Assembly: GCA_035256645.1 (NCBI GenBank)
Contig: DATEXU010000062.1
Coordinates: 1-20,602, forward strand
Direction of reading: 5' to 3'
DNA from: G026625185 sp035256645
GTDB taxonomy: Bacteria; Desulfobacterota; WTBG01; JAGOGO01
Length of the DNA stretch: 20,602 nt
Position 1 is the first letter of the stretch. The number at the start of each line of letters is the position of its first letter. Of the stretch, positions 1 through 6,981 are shown piece after piece. The position numbers and the translations under genes were made by a program. The notes beneath the pieces were generated by a model, which worked only from the letters and a program-made list of their open reading frames with translations, did not search any database and was not told where the DNA came from.

Positions 1-1
1 T

Positions 2-973
2 AATGAAAAGGCCGAAAAAGCTCTTAAGCAAAGAAAATTGCTCCAAACCGGAATTGATTCCTGGGAAAGTCAGCGCCATGCGTTGGAAGAGACTAAAATA
101 CTTTTTCAATTAGCCCAGGAAGAAAACGACGAGAAGACCGCGTTAGAAGTTGAACAGAGCCTTATCCAGATCGAGCAAAGCATCTCCAGCCTTGAATTAC
201 AGCAAATGCTCAAGGAGAAGGAGGATGAAAAAGGCGCGATTGTGGTTATCCACTCCGGAGCTGGAGGGACCGAGTCGCAAGACTGGGCCTCCATGCTGCT
301 GCGCATGTATCTTCGCTGGGCTGAAAAAAACAATTATTCTACCGAAATAGCCGATACCCTGCCGGGAGAGGAGGCCGGGATAAAAAGCGCCACGTTTACG
401 GTTAATGGTAAATATGCTTATGGGTTTTTAAAAGCCGAGGTAGGGGTTCATCGATTGGTTCGGATTTCACCCTTTGACTTTAACCGGCGACGTCATACTT
501 CTTTTGCTTCCGTGTTTGTTTATCCGGATGTGGAGGATGATATTGCAATTAAAATTAATGAAGATGAACTGAGAATTGATACCTATCGGGCCAGCGGGGC
601 GGGCGGACAACACGTTAACAAAACCGACTCAGCTGTTCGGATTACTCATATTCCTACCGGGCTTGTTGTGCAATGTCAAAACGAGCGCTCTCAACATAAG
701 AACAAAGCGATGGCGCTGAAGATTCTTAAAGCTCGTCTTTATGAACTTCAGCAAAAAGAAAAAAATCAGAAAATGGAAGAAATGCATGCCACTAAAAAAG
801 AAATCGCCTGGGGAAGCCAAATCCGTTCTTATATCATGCAGCCATACCGGATGGTAAAAGACCATCGGACCGATATTGACGTGGGAGATGTAGATTCGGT
901 GATGGATGGTGATCTCAATCAATTTATTCAGGCGTACTTATTGTCGAGGGGGGCCAAGAGTAAACCTCGTTAG
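2..973 (+). CDS. prfB: Peptide chain release factor 2, 5' end cut off by the window
   Basis: Release factor 2 recognises UGA and UAA in the ribosomal A site and triggers hydrolysis of peptidyl-tRNA. The frame is open from the left edge, with 323 codons visible. RF2 is usually about 365 residues, so roughly the first 40 are missing. The RF2-type anticodon-like motif SPFD is seen in HRLVRISPFDFNRRR, and the catalytic GGQ loop in RASGAGGQHVNKTDSAVRI. SPF rather than PxT at the recognition site separates RF2 from RF1. The programmed +1 frameshift site found near codon 25 in many prfB genes would lie outside the window, so it cannot be judged. The protein ends Lys-Pro-Arg, and the codons CCT CGT TAG resemble the dispersed CCCCGTTAG repeat that follows, so the repeat may have supplied the stop codon. 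Confidence 0.97.
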   Translation, partial: NEKAEKALKQRKLLQTGIDSWESQRHALEETKILFQLAQEENDEKTALEVEQSLIQIEQSISSLELQQMLKEKEDEKGAIVVIHSGAGGTESQDWASMLLRMYLRWAEKNNYSTEIADTLPGEEAGIKSATFTVNGKYAYGFLKAEVGVHRLVRISPFDFNRRRHTSFASVFVYPDVEDDIAIKINEDELRIDTYRASGAGGQHVNKTDSAVRITHIPTGLVVQCQNERSQHKNKAMALKILKARLYELQQKEKNQKMEEMHATKKEIAWGSQIRSYIMQPYRMVKDHRTDIDVGDVDSVMDGDLNQFIQAYLLSRGAKSKPR

Positions 974-997
974 AAGGCTTTCACACGGGTCATTCAT

Positions 998-1087
998 CCC
1001 GTTAGAAAATTTTCTAATGGGATTTACCCCGTGCTTCTTCACCCTGTTAGACATTTGATATCTATAACGGGGCTTTTCTAACGGGGT
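998..1087. repeat. Palindromic repeat cluster, CCCCGTTAGAAA family
   Basis: This stretch between prfB and the E1-like gene is built from copies of one short unit in both orientations. CCCGTTAGAAAA at 999-1010 pairs with TTTTCTAATGGG at 1011-1022, giving a near-perfect 24-bp palindrome. CCCTGTTA at 1042-1049 pairs with TAACGGGG at 1065-1072, enclosing GATATC. A further TTTCTAACGGGGT ends at 1087. Related units occur at 5481-5530, 5664-5675 and 13240-13252. It resembles a REP- or MITE-like non-coding element. No terminator T-tract is visible on the prfB strand. Confidence 0.75.
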
Positions 1088-1117
1088 AAAAAAAAATTGA
1101 GCAATAAGGATCGCAAA

Positions 1118-1897
1118 GTGGACTACTCAGAAATAAAGTTTTCTCCTGAAGAATTAAACCGCTATAACCGGCAAATCATTTATCCGGACTGGGGAATTGA
1201 AGGACAACAAAAGGTTAAGCAGGCAACCGTGTTTATTGCCGGAGCAGGAGGATTGGGTGGTCCGGTTTCGATTTACTTGGCTGTTGCGGGGGTGGGGAAG
1301 CTTAGGATTTGTGATAACGGCACGGTTGAGCTTTCCAATCTCAACCGCCAGATTCTTTATACTGACGAAGATCTTCACCAGCTAAAAGTTGTTTCTGCCA
1401 AAAAAAATCTTAAAAAACTTAATCCTCACCTTGAGATTGAGTGTTTTTCCGAAACGATCTCTCGGGATACTATTGAGGGGTTGGCAGGAGACGCCGATAT
1501 TATCGTTGATTGTTTGGATAACTTTGAAACTCGTTATATCCTCAATGAATATGCGGTAAGAAAAAAATTGCCCTTTGTCCATGCCGGGATCGAAGGAATC
1601 GCCGGACAACTTACTTTTATTCACCCCCCTGATACCCCGTGCCTCCGGTGCATCATACCCGAGGCTCCTCCCCCAAAGATTTTTCCGGTCATTGGAGTAA
1701 CCCCCGGTATTATAGGTTGTTTAGAGGTAAATGAAGTTTTAAAATATTTAACCGGAATCGGATCGAACCTGAAAGGGTTCCTTTTAATTTGGAATGGAAA
1801 CGATACCGATTTTTATCGTATCGAAGTTGCTAAGGACCCCAATTGTCCGGTTTGCGGGCAAAGAGCAAATGCAGTTAGTGGTGAGGGTATTAAATAG
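1118..1897 (+). CDS. HesA/MoeB/ThiF-family E1-like adenylyltransferase
   Basis: This family adenylates the C-terminal glycine of a ubiquitin-like sulfur carrier (MoaD in molybdopterin synthesis, ThiS in thiazole synthesis). The protein has the nucleotide loop GAGGLGGP (residues 42-49), the NLNRQ segment, DCLDNFETR (about 131-139) and two zinc pairs, CLRC (175/178) and CPVC (243/246). I chose the GTG at 1118 because AAGGA lies 7 bases before it. An in-frame TTG at 1097 would add seven residues but has no ribosome binding site. At 259 residues it is normal length and has no C-terminal rhodanese domain. No MoaD, ThiS or other pathway gene is nearby, so MoeB and ThiF cannot be told apart here. 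A hairpin with a short T-run follows the stop codon. Confidence 0.9.
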   Translation: MDYSEIKFSPEELNRYNRQIIYPDWGIEGQQKVKQATVFIAGAGGLGGPVSIYLAVAGVGKLRICDNGTVELSNLNRQILYTDEDLHQLKVVSAKKNLKKLNPHLEIECFSETISRDTIEGLAGDADIIVDCLDNFETRYILNEYAVRKKLPFVHAGIEGIAGQLTFIHPPDTPCLRCIIPEAPPPKIFPVIGVTPGIIGCLEVNEVLKYLTGIGSNLKGFLLIWNGNDTDFYRIEVAKDPNCPVCGQRANAVSGEGIK

Positions 1898-1923
1898 GTG
1901 CTTTATGTAAAGCCCCTATTTTC
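1895..1923 (+). terminator. Intrinsic terminator-like hairpin after the E1-like gene
   Basis: TAGG and CCTA form the outer stem, starting at the stop codon itself. One mismatch separates them from the inner stem GCTTT/AAAGC with an ATGT loop. The stem is followed by ATTTTC. The T-run is short, so efficiency is uncertain. Confidence 0.45.
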
Positions 1924-1992
1924 GGTCTTCTATGCAAGGCCAGTTATTGTGTGGCGACCAACAAGAAAGATTCATTTTAAGGAGGAGGGCCC

Positions 1993-2388
1993 ATGGAAAC
2001 CGCAATAATAAACAAAGTAGTAGTGCATTTTCAGAACGGGACAATCATGAAAGGGACAACCGGTGATTTTTTCCCCAACAGAACCTACTTTCATTTAATT
2101 GATGGTGAGGGAAAGACTGAAGCAATTGACGTGGACCAGTTGAAGGCGATATTTTTTGTTAAGGATTTGGTGGGAGACAAATCGCGTCCTGATCACTATG
2201 ACATAACCACGGCAGGAGCGGGCCGAAAGATACGGGTTGAGTTTTTTGATAATGAGGTAATAATCGGTCATACCTTGGGTTACTCTCCCGATCGACAGGG
2301 ATTCTTTATTACACCGGCAGATCCGCAAAGTAATAACGGACGAATTTTTGTCGTAAGAACAGCTGCTAAAAACATTAAATTGCTATGA
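1993..2388 (+). CDS. Small uncharacterised protein (131 aa)
   Basis: I do not recognise a named function. The start is secure, since AAGGAGGA lies 8 bases before the ATG. The protein is soluble and beta-rich by inspection. It starts with VVVHFQNGTIMKGTTGDFFPNR, followed by a segment rich in alternating hydrophobic residues, AIDVDQLKAIFFVKDL (about 45-60). After that comes KIRVEFFDNEVIIGHTLGYS (about 78-97) and FFITPADP. The two halves look alike (V-x-F-x-[ND]-G/E-x-[IV]-x-G, then a Gly/Phe-rich segment), which suggests an internal duplication of a small beta-barrel or Sm/PilZ-like fold. That is inference. There is no signal peptide and no membrane segment. It stands alone between a probable terminator and a convergent gene. 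Confidence 0.8.
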   Translation: METAIINKVVVHFQNGTIMKGTTGDFFPNRTYFHLIDGEGKTEAIDVDQLKAIFFVKDLVGDKSRPDHYDITTAGAGRKIRVEFFDNEVIIGHTLGYSPDRQGFFITPADPQSNNGRIFVVRTAAKNIKLL

Positions 2389-2453
2389 GTGCTGGTAGAG
2401 CGCAAAGACACCCTTTTATTTTCCCTTAGTGTTGTCTCTATTCCGGAGATAAT

Positions 2454-3113
2454 TTATAAGACGCCGATTCTTTCCTTAATCGTTTTTACAATATCCTCCG
2501 GCTTGTCAAGTACCGTAATTAAGTTTAAATCCTCAGGGGAAATCAATTTCCTTGTCAAAAGGGTGGATTTGATCCAGTCCAAAAGGCCGTTCCAGTAATC
2601 TGACCCGACCAGTATGACCGGAAATGGTTTTATCCGTTTCGTTTGTATGAGGGTCAGTGCTTCGAAGATCTCATCCAGTGTGCCAAAACCTCCCGGCATG
2701 CCGATATAGGCCTGAGCATATTTGACAAACATTAGCTTGCGGACAAAAAAGTACCTGAACTCCAGTTTAATATTGGAATAGATGTTTGGTTCCTGTTCCA
2801 GGGGTAGGTGGATATTCAACCCGATTGACTTAGCGCCGCCTTCCCGCGCTCCTTTGTTGCCTGCTTCCATGATCCCGGGGCCGCCGCCGGTAATGATATG
2901 ATAACCATTTTTCGCTAACTCTCGGGCAATGGTGACGGTCTTTTCGTAGGTCTCATCTCCCGGTCGGACCCGGGCAGAGCCAAAAATAGAAATGCAGGGA
3001 TAAAATTCGGATAAGGTTTCAAATCCATCAACTAATTCAGCCAAGACTTTAAACAGCCGCCAGGTATCTTTGACGGTCATTACATCAATGAGGTATTGAT
3101 TTTCGGGAATCAT
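2454..3113 (-). CDS. LOG-family Rossmann-fold protein (TIGR00730-like nucleotide phosphoribohydrolase)
   Basis: LOG proteins hydrolyse nucleoside 5'-monophosphates at the N-glycosidic bond. In plants they release active cytokinin, and in bacteria related enzymes act in nucleotide turnover. The older name 'lysine decarboxylase-like' is misleading. Motifs seen are SIFGSARV (42-49), the phosphate loop TGGGPGIMEA (75-84), a basic segment RK (125-126) and the signature PGGFGTLDE (140-148). At 219 residues, with about 35 residues before the fold, it resembles the common bacterial TIGR00730 type. AAAGGG lies 5 bases before the ATG. It starts 22 bases after the beta-CASP nuclease stop codon, so the two are probably co-transcribed. 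The natural substrate cannot be read from the sequence. Confidence 0.9.
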   Translation of the reverse strand: MIPENQYLIDVMTVKDTWRLFKVLAELVDGFETLSEFYPCISIFGSARVRPGDETYEKTVTIARELAKNGYHIITGGGPGIMEAGNKGAREGGAKSIGLNIHLPLEQEPNIYSNIKLEFRYFFVRKLMFVKYAQAYIGMPGGFGTLDEIFEALTLIQTKRIKPFPVILVGSDYWNGLLDWIKSTLLTRKLISPEDLNLITVLDKPEDIVKTIKERIGVL

Positions 3114-3135
3114 GATGGCCCTTTCTTAAAAAAAA

Positions 3136-4530
3136 TTAAAAATCAATTTCAAAACTTTCTTTAAATTTTGGAATAATTACGTCCCAGCCAAACAAGGTAG
3201 TGATTTTTTCTGCCAGCGATTGTGCGGCCTCCGGTTCTCCGTGAACAATAAAGGTTTTTAACGGTGGCCGGTTAAATCCCATAAGCCAGGCAAGGGTTTC
3301 GTTATAATCAGCGTGAGCAGAAAAACCCGAAATATTTTCGATTTTAGCACGGATCGGGATTTGCTGGCCATGAATTTTTACCGTTGGTTTTCCTTCCAAT
3401 ATAGTTCGGCCGCGAGTTCCTGCCGCCTGGAATCCGATAAACAATACCGTATTCTGGGGATGCGGAAGCCGGTGGGCAAGATGATGAAGAATGCGGCCTC
3501 CTTCTACCATGCCGCTTGCCGAAATAATAATGCCGGGATTTTTTAGTGCATCAAGCTGTTTGGACTCTTCGGTGGAGCGGCAAAATTTAATTTGTCGCGT
3601 CTTCAGGACATGTTTCCCTTCCAGTTCCAATACTTTGGACTCCATGTCATAATCTGCTTTTCTTTTTTCAAAGACAATAGTGGCATCTATAGCCATGGGG
3701 GAGTCCACATAAACCGGTAGTGAAGGAATTTTCCCCTGCTCTTCTAATTCTCGAATGCAGTATAATAACTCTTGGGTACGGCCCACGGCAAAAGAGGGGA
3801 TAACCAACGATCCACCCCGTTTTACACTTTCATTGATTACCCGGGCCAATTCTTCTTCTGGTGGTTTGGAATCATGGAGCCGGTCACCATAGGTAGATTC
3901 AAGAACAAGGTAGTCCACTTCAAACACCTGAACCGGATCTCTCAGGATTGGGCGAGAGGGACGACCAATGTCGCCGCTAAATAAAATTTTTCTGACTCTC
4001 TGGTTGGAGGTGTTTTTTATGTCAACAAAAGCGGAGCCTAAAATATGTCCGGCATCCCTAAACTTTACTCGAAGAGAATCGGTGACAAAGAAGTCTTGTC
4101 CATAAAAAACCGGGTCAAAAGATTTTAGGGAATTTTCCGCATCCTTTACGGTATACAAAGGAAGCGCCGGCTCGTGTTTTGAAAACTTCTTTTTATTGGC
4201 CCAGTAGGCATCTTCTTCCTGGAGGTGGCCGCTGTCCCGGAGCATAATCCTGCAGAGATCAAAGGTAGACCAGGTACAGTAAACTTTTCCGGTAAAACCT
4301 TGCTTGACAAAACGAGGCAAATAACCGGTGTGGTCTAAATGGGCATGTGTCAAGAGAACACGGTCGATTTCCGCGGGAGGGATTGGAAAGGGTTCCCAAT
4401 TTTTCAGGCGATCTTGTTTTAACCCCTGGAATAAACCACAGTCAATAAGTAATTTTATTTTTTCAGAATCCAAAAGAAAACGTGATCCGGTTACTGTTCC
4501 ATTTGCGCCCAAAAATGTCAATTGTGCCAT
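3136..4530 (-). CDS. Metallo-beta-lactamase / beta-CASP ribonuclease (CPSF-73/TTHA0252-like)
   Basis: This family consists of zinc-dependent RNA endo/exonucleases. At 464 residues the length is typical of the bacterial type. The metal ligands are visible: THAHLDH (61-67), His162 in DAGHILGSA, and Asp187 in SGDIGR. The beta-CASP part has ESTYGDR (211-217), SASGMVEGGR (about 337-346), the FSAHAD motif with His406, and VHGE with His430. AGGAGGT lies 4 bases before the ATG, so the start is clear. It leads a two-gene unit with the LOG-family gene. A role in RNA processing or decay is inferred from the family. The target is unknown. Confidence 0.93.
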   Translation of the reverse strand: MAQLTFLGANGTVTGSRFLLDSEKIKLLIDCGLFQGLKQDRLKNWEPFPIPPAEIDRVLLTHAHLDHTGYLPRFVKQGFTGKVYCTWSTFDLCRIMLRDSGHLQEEDAYWANKKKFSKHEPALPLYTVKDAENSLKSFDPVFYGQDFFVTDSLRVKFRDAGHILGSAFVDIKNTSNQRVRKILFSGDIGRPSRPILRDPVQVFEVDYLVLESTYGDRLHDSKPPEEELARVINESVKRGGSLVIPSFAVGRTQELLYCIRELEEQGKIPSLPVYVDSPMAIDATIVFEKRKADYDMESKVLELEGKHVLKTRQIKFCRSTEESKQLDALKNPGIIISASGMVEGGRILHHLAHRLPHPQNTVLFIGFQAAGTRGRTILEGKPTVKIHGQQIPIRAKIENISGFSAHADYNETLAWLMGFNRPPLKTFIVHGEPEAAQSLAEKITTLFGWDVIIPKFKESFEIDF

Positions 4531-4585
4531 TTATACCTCCTGCATGGTAGGAAAAATATATGTTGTTTTTTTTTGGCTCATAATT

Positions 4586-5314
4586 TCATTGAACAAAAAA
4601 AGAAAGGGGAGTTTTCCATTTGTTTCCGTCAAAATACCATTTACCTGGAATACCCTTATGAATTTGTAATACCGGTGATTTCAGCCAGTTTATAACTTCT
4701 TGATAATCACAATTTATTTTCCTGAAAGCCGCGGAATTTCCCCCGCGGTCAGGGTGATGATTAAGAGCTTGCTTTCGATAGGCAGATTTTACGGTTTGAT
4801 AGGCGTGGCGTGATCGTAAGTCTTTATGAGTTAATTTCAGAGAAGCCAAAAACTTATTTACCCGCATGGGGCTTTTAACTTCACAAGGAATGACCGCATC
4901 CGGACAGATGGTATCTTTTATGGCCAGATTCAACACCTGTTGGGACGCTCGATACCTTTTGCCGGTTTGATTTTTTTTATACCACCAAACATTGCCTAAT
5001 TCATCAGTCAAATGGTAGAGCGCTTGGGATGGATTTTCTTTATGCGAGCGATGATACATAAAACGGTAAACCTTTTTGGAACCTTGCGGTTTAATATCTA
5101 AGACTAAAAAAGATTCAGTAAAAGAAAAGGTCGCATGTCGGGTCCCTAAAGCCCGCAGAAGGCCGGATAAGATATGAAGACGGCGGAAGAGTTGTTGCCG
5201 GCATTCTTGAGAACAATACCGTCTCCTACCAAGAATTTCTGATGTTCCACAGGATGGGCACAGTTTCTTTACTTTGCGTAAGGCGGATATAGCTTTATCT
5301 TTAATGTTATCCAT
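4586..5314 (-). CDS. Zinc-finger plus C-terminal J-domain protein
   Basis: I do not recognise a characterised family. The N-terminal part has a Cys4 cluster, CPSC at residues 19/22 and YCSQEC at 34/38, followed by a basic helix. The middle (about 60-150) is a beta-rich domain without a known motif. Near the C-terminus, residues 165-212 have a J-domain pattern: a Tyr/Arg/Lys-rich helix, the HPD triad at 187-189 in NHHPDRGGN, then a helix FRKINCDYQEVINWL. HPD is what J-proteins use to stimulate DnaK ATPase. I start at the ATG at 5314. A consensus -10 box, TATAAT, lies 9 bases before it and there is no Shine-Dalgarno, so the mRNA is probably leaderless. An in-frame TTG at 5350 would lie upstream of that promoter. 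The gene stands 55 bases before the beta-CASP gene on the same strand. Confidence 0.75.
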   Translation of the reverse strand: MDNIKDKAISALRKVKKLCPSCGTSEILGRRRYCSQECRQQLFRRLHILSGLLRALGTRHATFSFTESFLVLDIKPQGSKKVYRFMYHRSHKENPSQALYHLTDELGNVWWYKKNQTGKRYRASQQVLNLAIKDTICPDAVIPCEVKSPMRVNKFLASLKLTHKDLRSRHAYQTVKSAYRKQALNHHPDRGGNSAAFRKINCDYQEVINWLKSPVLQIHKGIPGKWYFDGNKWKTPLSFFVQ

Positions 5315-5323
5315 GGCAGGAGA

Positions 5324-5350
5324 ATTATAACAGTATTTGCTTGGTTGCAA
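5324..5350 (-). promoter_or_regulatory. Sigma-70-type promoter of the J-domain gene
   Basis: On the minus strand, TTGCAA (5350-5345) and a perfect TATAAT (5329-5324) are separated by 15 bases, slightly short of the usual 17. The expected start of transcription is only 2-3 bases before the ATG at 5314, which implies a leaderless transcript. Confidence 0.5.
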
Positions 5351-5480
5351 AAGCTTTTTTGTCCTGAGAATTAATTGCAGTATCTCGTGGGGTGATCTGG
5401 TGATTGAAAGAGGAACCAGTGAAAGAAAAAGATTTTCTTTTCCTCCTGCATCGGAAAGCGAGAAATTTTCTTAGATTATT

Positions 5481-5676
5481 TACCCCGTTAGAAATGCCCG
5501 CTTGCCCTGTTAGATATCAAATATCTAATGTAGTGATGCAGAAATATCTTTACTTTAATTGTCATTCCGGGCTTGACCCGGAATCCAGTGTTTTTGGGCT
5601 GGATTCCCGCCTTCGCGGGAATGACAGTCTTGGAGTTTATGTAAAGAAGTGTTGATTCACTATACTAACGGGGTGA
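5481..5676. repeat. Composite repeat: CCCCGTTAG units flanking a GTCATTCC...GGAATGAC element
   Basis: The 350 bases between the J-domain and SYLF genes hold no convincing gene. TACCCCGTTAGA at 5481-5492 and CTAACGGGGT at 5665-5674 are inverted copies of the same short repeat seen at 998-1087. A second unit, CCCTGTTAGATAT, starts at 5505 and contains a perfect 8-bp hairpin, TTAGATAT/ATATCTAA (5510-5528). Between these outer units, 5561-5626 is a different inverted repeat. Its ends are GTCATTCC and GGAATGAC, with inner arms CTGGATTCCCGCC and GGATTC-type sequence, a layout widely dispersed in bacterial genomes. The arrangement suggests one repeat inserted into another. On the minus strand the CCCGC/GCGGG hairpin could also end SYLF transcription. 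Confidence 0.7.
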
Positions 5677-6354
5677 AGAATATTTTTGCAAAGTATTTAT
5701 CAACTTTTGACCGGGAGGGGTAGGTGTAATCTTTTTATCGATCAGGATATCGCGGGCGGAAAGTTCTTTTCCGTAGAAAGCCCGGTTCGCATCCTGGTTT
5801 TGAAAAATGGTGGCCCCTTCCAAGGAAAGCCCCGCAAATAAGCCTTTACTTCGTGAGTATGATAACATTTCAGCTTTTAAAAGAATATCCACCCCCGCTT
5901 CCGCCCTTCGTCCCACCGGGCCGGCAGCAATACCAACATCACCCCCCAGCTTTACTTTACTGGTCAAAAGGCTATCAAGCCCTCTTTTTGACGTGATGAC
6001 CAGTACTAAATCAATTGATTCAGCGCCTATTTGCAAACCCCAACTCCCACCTCCAATAGTGAAAAAAGCCGGAGCACTCCAGTTGCCGGTTTCAGGATCA
6101 TGAGCGCAGATAATTCCTTTTCCACCTTTTGCACCGAATATAAATGCTCCTTTTAACACATTGGGAAAGATGGCAACCGCCCTACAACACTTTAAAAGAT
6201 CTGAAGGGATCCCTTTTTCAGGCATTCCCATTATCTCATTGATAACATCAGTAGAATTTTCCACTCGTTCTTCGAGTTTCCCCGCAAAACAAGTGACCGA
6301 AAATAAAAAACAGCACAATAAGGTTATAAAAATAGAGAAAAGATTGATTTTCAT
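5665..6354 (-). CDS. Secreted SYLF-domain (Ysc84/DUF500) lipid-binding protein
   Basis: SYLF domains bind phosphoinositides in eukaryotes, while bacterial members are exported proteins of poorly known role. Residues 1-24 are a signal peptide: Lys, a hydrophobic run, then TCFAG. The SYLF domain fills the rest, with CCRAVAIFPNVLKGAFIFGAK-type sequence (about 55-75), GGGSWGLQIGAESIDLVL (about 99-116) and the name-giving segment SYSRSKGLFAGLSLEG (about 165-180). AAGGAGAT lies directly before the ATG at 6354, so an in-frame start 13 codons upstream is rejected. The last codons, TCA CCC CGT TAG, are a copy of the dispersed CCCCGTTAG repeat, which therefore supplies the stop codon. It is the last gene of the minus-strand run, 35 bases after the acetyltransferase, but a link to the pathway is not evident. 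Confidence 0.9.
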   Translation of the reverse strand: MKINLFSIFITLLCCFLFSVTCFAGKLEERVENSTDVINEIMGMPEKGIPSDLLKCCRAVAIFPNVLKGAFIFGAKGGKGIICAHDPETGNWSAPAFFTIGGGSWGLQIGAESIDLVLVITSKRGLDSLLTSKVKLGGDVGIAAGPVGRRAEAGVDILLKAEMLSYSRSKGLFAGLSLEGATIFQNQDANRAFYGKELSARDILIDKKITPTPPGQKLINTLQKYSSPR

Positions 6355-6389
6355 TTTATCTCCTTTTATTAAAGATGTATTTTTCCATT

Positions 6390-6926
6390 TCACATCTCAT
6401 CACTTGTTACTTCTTTCATGAAGATTATCTTGTCATCACCGAGCCGATAAAAATCTTTGAGCATCGTAACCAAACGAAACCCATGGTTTTCATAAAAAGT
6501 TCTTGCAGCGGTATACGGAGCAGTAGAAGAGGTGTCGATATAGATGCGACGTGCCTTTTCTTTAACCACAAAATCTCCCATAGCTTCAAGGAGTTTTTTA
6601 CCAATGCCATTCCGGGAAAATTTTTCGTCTACCGCAATCCAATAAAGGTCGTAACATCGGTCGGTCATGGGGATGGGGCCAAAACAGATAAACCCAGCAA
6701 TATCTCCATTGCCCTCAAGCGCGCAAAATGTATAATATTCTTTTCTTTCGGGAAATGCAAGGGTATCCTCAATGACTTCTATGGCAACCTCGATTTCTTT
6801 TTCATTAAACGTGCCCCGTTGTCTTATGAGATGAAAAAGTTTTTCCTTATCGTGGGCAATGATCGGTCGAATGATAATATTTGGTTGTGGTTTTGTACGG
6901 TGCTTTTCAGAGGCAGTCAATTGCAT
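6390..6926 (-). CDS. GNAT-family N-acetyltransferase of the aminomutase/ATP-grasp operon
   Basis: GNAT enzymes transfer an acyl group, usually acetyl from acetyl-CoA, to an amine. Over 178 residues the fold is complete. The strand WIAVD (96-100) comes before the acetyl-CoA loop RNGIGK (105-110), and motif B is AARTFYENHGFRLV (130-143), with the Tyr that usually serves as general acid. GGAG lies 11 bases before the ATG. The gene follows the second ATP-grasp gene after 55 bases. In the known N-epsilon-acetyl-beta-lysine pathway, an acetyltransferase (AblB) follows lysine 2,3-aminomutase (AblA). This protein is shorter, and I cannot show it is AblB. Acylation of a beta-lysine-containing product is a reasonable inference. 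Confidence 0.88.
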   Translation of the reverse strand: MQLTASEKHRTKPQPNIIIRPIIAHDKEKLFHLIRQRGTFNEKEIEVAIEVIEDTLAFPERKEYYTFCALEGNGDIAGFICFGPIPMTDRCYDLYWIAVDEKFSRNGIGKKLLEAMGDFVVKEKARRIYIDTSSTAPYTAARTFYENHGFRLVTMLKDFYRLGDDKIIFMKEVTSDEM

Positions 6927-6981
6927 AATTATTTTTTCTCCTGCGAGGATGCAATGTTTGGAATAAGGTGTCGTGATTCCT

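Noticed and set aside
1..40. Programmed frameshift of prfB
   Set aside because: The site would lie upstream of the window, so its presence cannot be judged.
5404..5655. Open frame of 83 codons on the plus strand
   Set aside because: It runs through the two dispersed repeat families, and its residues (TPLEM, CHSGLDPESS, DSRLRGND) are simply translated repeats.
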